Source: Phycisphaerae bacterium
GTDB lineage: Bacteria > Planctomycetota > Phycisphaerae > Phycisphaerales > UBA1924
Direction: 5' to 3'
Assembly (NCBI GenBank): GCA_016794945.1
Contig: JAEUIX010000265.1
Coordinates: 1 to 5,056, forward strand
DNA: 5,056 bases
Part shown: positions 1 to 5,056 of the stretch, one piece after another
How positions within the stretch are numbered: position 1 is the first letter of the stretch
How the letters are laid out: every line of letters begins with the position of its first letter
Made by a program: the position numbers and the translations under genes
Notes under the pieces: generated by a model
Databases searched by the model: none
What the model saw: only the letters and a program-made list of their open reading frames with translations
What the model was told of the DNA's origin: nothing

Positions 1-2038
<2,038 letters not shown>

Positions 2039-2082
2039 CCCCGCGATCGGCGTGGCACGCGCCGGCGCAGCACCAACGAAAC

Positions 2083-2116
2083 CGCGGCGGCATTCTCCCG
2101 CGAGATTGCCGCCGCG
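2083..2116. terminator. Hairpin in convergent gap, likely bidirectional terminator
   Basis: A perfect 10-base-pair stem is formed by CGCGGCGGCA (2083-2092) and TGCCGCCGCG (2107-2116). Inside it, after one T/T mismatch, TCTC (2094-2097) pairs with GAGA (2102-2105) around the tetraloop CCGC. The hairpin sits 44 bases after the dnaK stop and 45 bases after the peptidase stop, so it is centred between the convergent genes. The minus-strand exit reads GTTTCGTTGG, a modest U-rich tract. The plus-strand exit begins TTGCCATT and is weaker. Intrinsic termination is therefore more convincing for the peptidase transcript; for dnaK it may only block read-through or protect the 3' end. Confidence 0.7.
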
Positions 2117-2161
2117 TTGCCATTCACGCTCGGTCGCGCCCGCCCCGCGTCCACGCCGGAC

Positions 2162-3961
2162 TCACTGCGACACGTCGGTGATCGCGTTCATCGTCCGGCC
2201 CCACTTGCGAACCCAGTCGTACGACAGGTACGCGTAGCCGGCGTCGCCGAAGCCCGTGCCCCACGAGTTCTTGATGATCAGGTACCCGCCGCCGGCCCCC
2301 TGGGCGATCTCCTTCGGCAGGTCCTTGTTGTCGATGTAACCGGTCACCAGCACGCAGTGCCCGCCCCGGCTCTTCTCCTTGCCGCCCGGCAGGCGGACAA
2401 AACCGCCGTTCTCGGTCGCGGCGTCGAACGACGGCGGCGTGCCGATGCTCAGGCTGAGCGGCGCACCGTTGGAGAGCCAGAACTTGGCGACGGCGAAGTC
2501 CGTGCCCATCAGCGTGTTGTACACCGGCATCGCCCCGGTGATGCGCACGTTCGTGGACCGCGGAATGTTGGCCTCGTAGACGCACACCTCCACCTGCTCG
2601 ACCGTCTCGACCAGCTTGGTCACCGGCTCGCAGACCCAATCGCCCAGGAAGCCGCCGATCACCGGGATCGTTTCGACGAACTCGCACACCTCTTCCACCA
2701 CTTCCTTCACGACCTTCACGTCCGCCGTGTGGCAGACGTACGCCGCCTGGTGGTTCGTGTCCGAGCACGGCCCGCCGTTGTACCCCTCGCACGAGCGCGT
2801 CCAGCACCCCGGACCGTCGGTCGTGCGGTTCAGCGACGGGTTGTAGTCCCAGTCCTTCTCGAACGGGAACCGGTAGCCCGTGAGCATCTGCGCCAGGATG
2901 CTCCACTCCGACGAATAACCGTCGTCGCAGTAGTCCGGCCACATCCAGTCCAGCTTCATGTGCTTGTACAGGTCCTGCTCCGACAGGTTCACGAACCGGT
3001 TGTGCTCGAACGCCAGGCGCGCCTCGGCCGCGCCGGTCAGGCAGAACGCCACGCACGAGCCGCGCGCCGCCTGGTCGCGCACGCACGTCGTGAAGTTCTT
3101 CAGCGGCCAGTTCGCACGGGCCTGCAGCCCGTTGGGGTTGAAGGAGCGCGCCGAGCCGTCGGTCATGTCGCCGCCGTAGCCGGCCCCCTCCTCCTTGGCG
3201 CAGTCGTGCGGCTTGCCGCTCCCGGCCTTGGGCTTGAACAGATCGCCCCACGCCCTGGTCAGGCCCGCGATCGCCTCGTTGATCTTCGCCAGCCCCTGGC
3301 CCGCCACCTGGTCCGGACCGGGCAGCTTCGCCAGCGCTGCGCCCAGGGCGGCATCGCCCCGCGCCGCCGCCGTCGCCGCCTTGTGCATCGCCCGGTACGC
3401 GTCGGCCCGCGACTTGGCGTCCTGCATCTTCAGGCGAGACACCAGGATGTCGCGCATCTGCCCGTCGGAGTTCAGAAGGGCGATCGTGCGCCCCTTGGCG
3501 TCCTTCAGCGTCGGCGTCGGGCCGAACTTCGCCTCCTCGTCCATCGACTCCATCAGGTCGGCGTTGCTCTTGGCCACCTTGCCGAACTCGTCGCGCACCG
3601 CCGCACGCGTCCGGTCCGAGTTGGCCTTCATCTTCGCCAGCCCCGCCTCCGTCACGACCCGCACGCCCGGCCGCTTGATCAGCTTCGCCAGTTCCTCCTT
3701 GCCGATCGGCTTGCCCTTGGCCCCCGCCGGCGCAGGCCGGATCATCACGATCGTCTCAGACCCCGCCGATGCAGCCGGCGGGCGAACGATCCCATCCACC
3801 GGCCGCGGCAAGGTCGGCGTCGGCTTGGGCAGCGGCTGCGGGCGCGGCACCGGAGTCGGCGCGGGCTGCGCCCACACCGCCGAGCCGGCCACCACCGCCA
3901 GGGTCGCCGCGGAAACAAAGGTGCAACGCCACGCACGACGCGTCGGACAGAGGTTCTTCAT
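2162..3961 (-). CDS. Secreted C1 (papain-like) family cysteine peptidase with Pro-rich linker
   Basis: A 599-residue protein from the ATG at 3961. The start was chosen because a GGGAG site precedes it by 7 bases and a signal peptide begins there; an in-frame TTG at 4036 would add 25 residues that look unlike a signal sequence. Residues 1-31 form the signal peptide (basic n-region, hydrophobic 14-30, probable cleavage AVWA/QP). Residues 32-63 are a Pro-rich linker. Residues 70-260 are a largely helical, charged region I cannot assign. The papain catalytic domain covers about 275-599: oxyanion Gln297 and nucleophile Cys303 in RDQAARGSCVAF, His535 in GGHCVLVTGY, and Asn565 in IIKNSWGTGFGDAGY. 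The Gln-to-Cys spacing of six equals papain's. The Cys-to-His distance is 232 residues against 134 in papain, partly from a Val/Glu/Cys-rich insertion (411-465). About thirteen cysteines in the mature protein suggest disulfides. It is probably an active endopeptidase outside the cytoplasmic membrane; its substrate is unknown. Confidence 0.9.
   Translation of the reverse strand: MKNLCPTRRAWRCTFVSAATLAVVAGSAVWAQPAPTPVPRPQPLPKPTPTLPRPVDGIVRPPAASAGSETIVMIRPAPAGAKGKPIGKEELAKLIKRPGVRVVTEAGLAKMKANSDRTRAAVRDEFGKVAKSNADLMESMDEEAKFGPTPTLKDAKGRTIALLNSDGQMRDILVSRLKMQDAKSRADAYRAMHKAATAAARGDAALGAALAKLPGPDQVAGQGLAKINEAIAGLTRAWGDLFKPKAGSGKPHDCAKEEGAGYGGDMTDGSARSFNPNGLQARANWPLKNFTTCVRDQAARGSCVAFCLTGAAEARLAFEHNRFVNLSEQDLYKHMKLDWMWPDYCDDGYSSEWSILAQMLTGYRFPFEKDWDYNPSLNRTTDGPGCWTRSCEGYNGGPCSDTNHQAAYVCHTADVKVVKEVVEEVCEFVETIPVIGGFLGDWVCEPVTKLVETVEQVEVCVYEANIPRSTNVRITGAMPVYNTLMGTDFAVAKFWLSNGAPLSLSIGTPPSFDAATENGGFVRLPGGKEKSRGGHCVLVTGYIDNKDLPKEIAQGAGGGYLIIKNSWGTGFGDAGYAYLSYDWVRKWGRTMNAITDVSQ
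2567..2731 (-). other. Val/Glu/Cys-rich insertion in the peptidase catalytic domain
   Basis: Residues 411-465 lie between the catalytic Cys and His and have no counterpart in papain that I recognise. The segment starts with VVKEVVEEVCEFVE, continues through a hydrophobic turn IPVIGGFLGDWVC and ends with VETVEQVEVCVYEA. Cysteines 426, 444 and 460 are spaced 18 and 16 residues apart. Alternating valine and glutamate, with the similar halves VEEVCEFVE and VEQVEVCVYE, suggest a small two-part, disulfide-tied subdomain. Its function is unknown. Confidence 0.6.
3869..3961 (-). other. Signal peptide of the C1 peptidase
   Basis: Residues 1-31 have a basic start (Arg8, Arg9, Arg12), a hydrophobic stretch (about 14-30) and a small-residue cleavage motif Val29-Trp30-Ala31 before Gln32. 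This points to Sec export. The next 32 residues (nt 3773-3868) are a Pro/Arg/Thr-rich linker typical of a flexible spacer in exported proteins. Confidence 0.8.
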
Positions 3962-3968
3962 GTTGAGA

Positions 3969-3973
3969 CTCCC
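3969..3973 (-). promoter_or_regulatory. Ribosome binding site of the peptidase gene
   Basis: On the minus strand GGGAG lies 7 bases before the ATG at 3961. This decides the start in favour of that ATG, directly ahead of a signal peptide, over the TTG at 4036. Confidence 0.7.
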
Positions 3974-3998
3974 AGAGCGTGCCGGAAGCAGGCCCGGC

Positions 3999-4038
3999 GA
4001 CGCAACGAACGTACCGCGCCCGGTCCCCGGACGCAACG
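3999..4038. repeat. Pair of 9-base direct repeats upstream of the peptidase gene
   Basis: GACGCAACG occurs at 3999-4007 and again at 4030-4038. The copies are 31 bases apart, close to three helical turns, and each is preceded by a CCCGG-like run. They flank the candidate -10 element, and the right copy covers the candidate -35. An operator for a dimeric regulator is possible, but chance is not excluded in this GC-rich sequence. Confidence 0.35.
4008..4036 (-). promoter_or_regulatory. Weak sigma-70-like promoter candidate for the peptidase gene
   Basis: On the minus strand TTGCGT (4031-4036) and TACGTT (4008-4013) are separated by exactly 17 bases. Each hexamer matches three of six consensus positions. 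A transcript would start near 4001, about 40 bases before the ATG at 3961. The spacing is good but the hexamers are poor, so this is only a candidate; read-through from the mprF-like gene is the alternative. Confidence 0.25.
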
Positions 4039-4072
4039 GTTCAGCGTTGTTCGCAGGTTGTGCGGTCGGCCG

Positions 4073-5056
4073 TCAGCCCGCCTCGCCCAGCGACGCCCGG
4101 CCGGCCTCGATGCGCCGGCGATCCGCTTCGCTCATCGCCAGCACCATCGACGTCGTCTGCCAGAAGACCCACGGCAGGCGCCAGGCGCCGCGCCAGCACA
4201 GGTACCTGGCCTCCCAATTGGGGCGGTACATCTGCTTGAATTGCGCCAATCCACGCTCGCCGATCGGGCCGTCTCCGGCGGAGGCGTACCGCCGCGCCAG
4301 CCGCTCGACCCACGTCGCGCCGGCCCCCGCCCCGACGTCCATCAACGGCGCCATGCCCATGTTGAACCGCGCGTAGCCCGCGCGGCGTGCCCACAGCGCC
4401 CCCGCGACCCACACCGCGTGCGCCAGGCTCCACGCGAGCCCGCGCTGCGCCCGCGCCAGGTCAACCATCACCTCCGGGCACGCGCCCGCGCTCAGTAGGT
4501 TGCAGAACCCCACCACGCGCCCACAACCGTCCCGCGCCACGCACAGCGGGAACGCGCCGAGGTACGCCGCCGACGGATACCCCTGGCTGAACCTCAGTTC
4601 GCCGATGCCCTTGGAGGCAAGCCACACATCGTTCAACGACGCCGCGCCCGCGAGCACCCGCGCCGGGATCGGCGGCTCCAGCACGCCAACGTCGATCCCG
4701 CGCGACCGCGCGTGCCGAGCCGCCCGTCGCAGGTACGCCAGTGCCGGCGCCTCCAGGTCGAACGCGCCAAGGTCCACCACCGCCTCGGCCCCCATGTGAA
4801 AGGAGCGATAGCCGCGCCCCGCCAGCGCCGCCCGCACCCCGCCGCCGCACAGGTACCACACCGGCCGCAACCCGCGCCGCGCCGCGTGCGCCTCGATCGC
4901 GTTCAGCGTCGCGCCCATCGCCCCCTCCGCACACGCCGGATCGTGCAGCAGCACCATCAGGTCCCCGCGCACCTGGTACACCGCCGCGGCGTCGTCCGGA
5001 CCCAGCCACACCGCCTTGTCCCCCACCGCCAGCGTCAGGCCCAGCGACGTCCGCGC
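4073..5056 (-). CDS. MprF-like phosphatidylglycerol aminoacyltransferase, C-terminal catalytic domain (DUF2156), 5' end outside window
   Basis: The frame is open from the right edge to the TGA at 4073, giving 327 residues (numbered here from the codon at 5056). A GTG at 5026 could start a 317-residue protein, but it has no ribosome site, and the codons before it (LGLTLAVGDK) already read like the family, so the gene continues outside. Proteins of this domain transfer an amino acid, usually Lys or Ala, from aminoacyl-tRNA to phosphatidylglycerol, lowering membrane negative charge and raising resistance to cationic peptides. Family landmarks in order: GDK (12-14), HDP where relatives usually have GDP (38-40), MGAEAVVDL (88-96), LNDVWLASK (141-149), ELRFSQGY (153-160), EVMVDLARAQRGL (195-207), FNMGMAPL (231-238), FKQMYRPNWEARYL (273-286). 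Whether the usual N-terminal multi-span flippase domain is present cannot be seen, and the amino acid donor cannot be told. It lies 111 bases upstream of the peptidase gene on the same strand. Confidence 0.9.
   Translation of the reverse strand, partial: ARTSLGLTLAVGDKAVWLGPDDAAAVYQVRGDLMVLLHDPACAEGAMGATLNAIEAHAARRGLRPVWYLCGGGVRAALAGRGYRSFHMGAEAVVDLGAFDLEAPALAYLRRAARHARSRGIDVGVLEPPIPARVLAGAASLNDVWLASKGIGELRFSQGYPSAAYLGAFPLCVARDGCGRVVGFCNLLSAGACPEVMVDLARAQRGLAWSLAHAVWVAGALWARRAGYARFNMGMAPLMDVGAGAGATWVERLARRYASAGDGPIGERGLAQFKQMYRPNWEARYLCWRGAWRLPWVFWQTTSMVLAMSEADRRRIEAGRASLGEAG

Noticed and set aside
3917..3961. Twin-arginine export signal in the peptidase
   Set aside because: Arg8-Arg9 occur in the n-region, but the following residues (AWRC) do not fit the S/T-RR-x-F-L-K consensus, so ordinary Sec export is more likely.
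3962..4036. 25-residue upstream extension of the peptidase from a TTG
   Set aside because: The extension is not signal-peptide-like and would bury the real signal peptide. The ATG at 3961 has a well-placed GGGAG.
3195..4376. 393-codon plus-strand frame antisense to the peptidase N-terminal part
   Set aside because: It crosses the peptidase start, the intergenic gap and the end of the mprF-like gene; its composition and lack of motifs mark it as a shadow.
2117..4498. 793-codon plus-strand frame opposite the peptidase and mprF-like genes
   Set aside because: It is Arg/His/Ala-rich low complexity, spans two real genes and the gap between them on the opposite strand, and has no recognisable domain. 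The minus-strand genes show catalytic motifs and are clearly the coding ones.
4997..5026. GTG at 5026 as the true start of the mprF-like gene
   Set aside because: No ribosome site precedes it, the frame stays open to the window edge, and the codons before it already resemble the family.

Overview
The window is a GC-rich piece of a bacterial chromosome holding three genes and short gaps. It most likely comes from a Gram-negative-type, high-GC bacterium. DnaK carries the extra N-terminal-lobe segment seen in Gram-negative DnaK, and third codon positions are overwhelmingly G or C. A secreted papain-family protease with a proline-rich stalk, beside an MprF-type lipid aminoacyltransferase, would fit a planctomycete (Phycisphaerae-like) or another large-genome high-GC lineage. 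That placement is inference; no rRNA or other decisive marker is present.

Layout. Positions 1-133 are a non-coding leader with no recognisable CIRCE element. A complete dnaK follows on the plus strand (134-2038), preceded by a strong AGGAGG ribosome site. A convergent gap (2039-2161) has a strong two-part hairpin almost exactly at its centre, probably a terminator shared by both flanking genes. On the minus strand, 2162-3961 encodes a secreted C1 (papain-like) cysteine peptidase with an intact Gln/Cys/His/Asn catalytic set, a signal peptide, a Pro-rich linker, a long unassigned N-terminal region and a Val/Glu/Cys-rich insertion inside the catalytic domain. A 111-base gap with a 9-base direct repeat and a weak promoter candidate separates it from the 3' part of an MprF-like phosphatidylglycerol aminoacyltransferase (4073 to the right edge, minus strand). 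That gene runs off the window.

How the genes relate. dnaK is a cytosolic chaperone gene transcribed toward the other two and probably functionally independent. The mprF-like gene and the peptidase share a strand and are close enough for read-through, so both could contribute to the cell envelope: one modifies membrane lipid charge, the other acts outside the cytoplasmic membrane. No functional link is shown by the sequence. Nothing here establishes a new defence or mobile system; the most unusual element is the insertion and N-terminal architecture of the peptidase.
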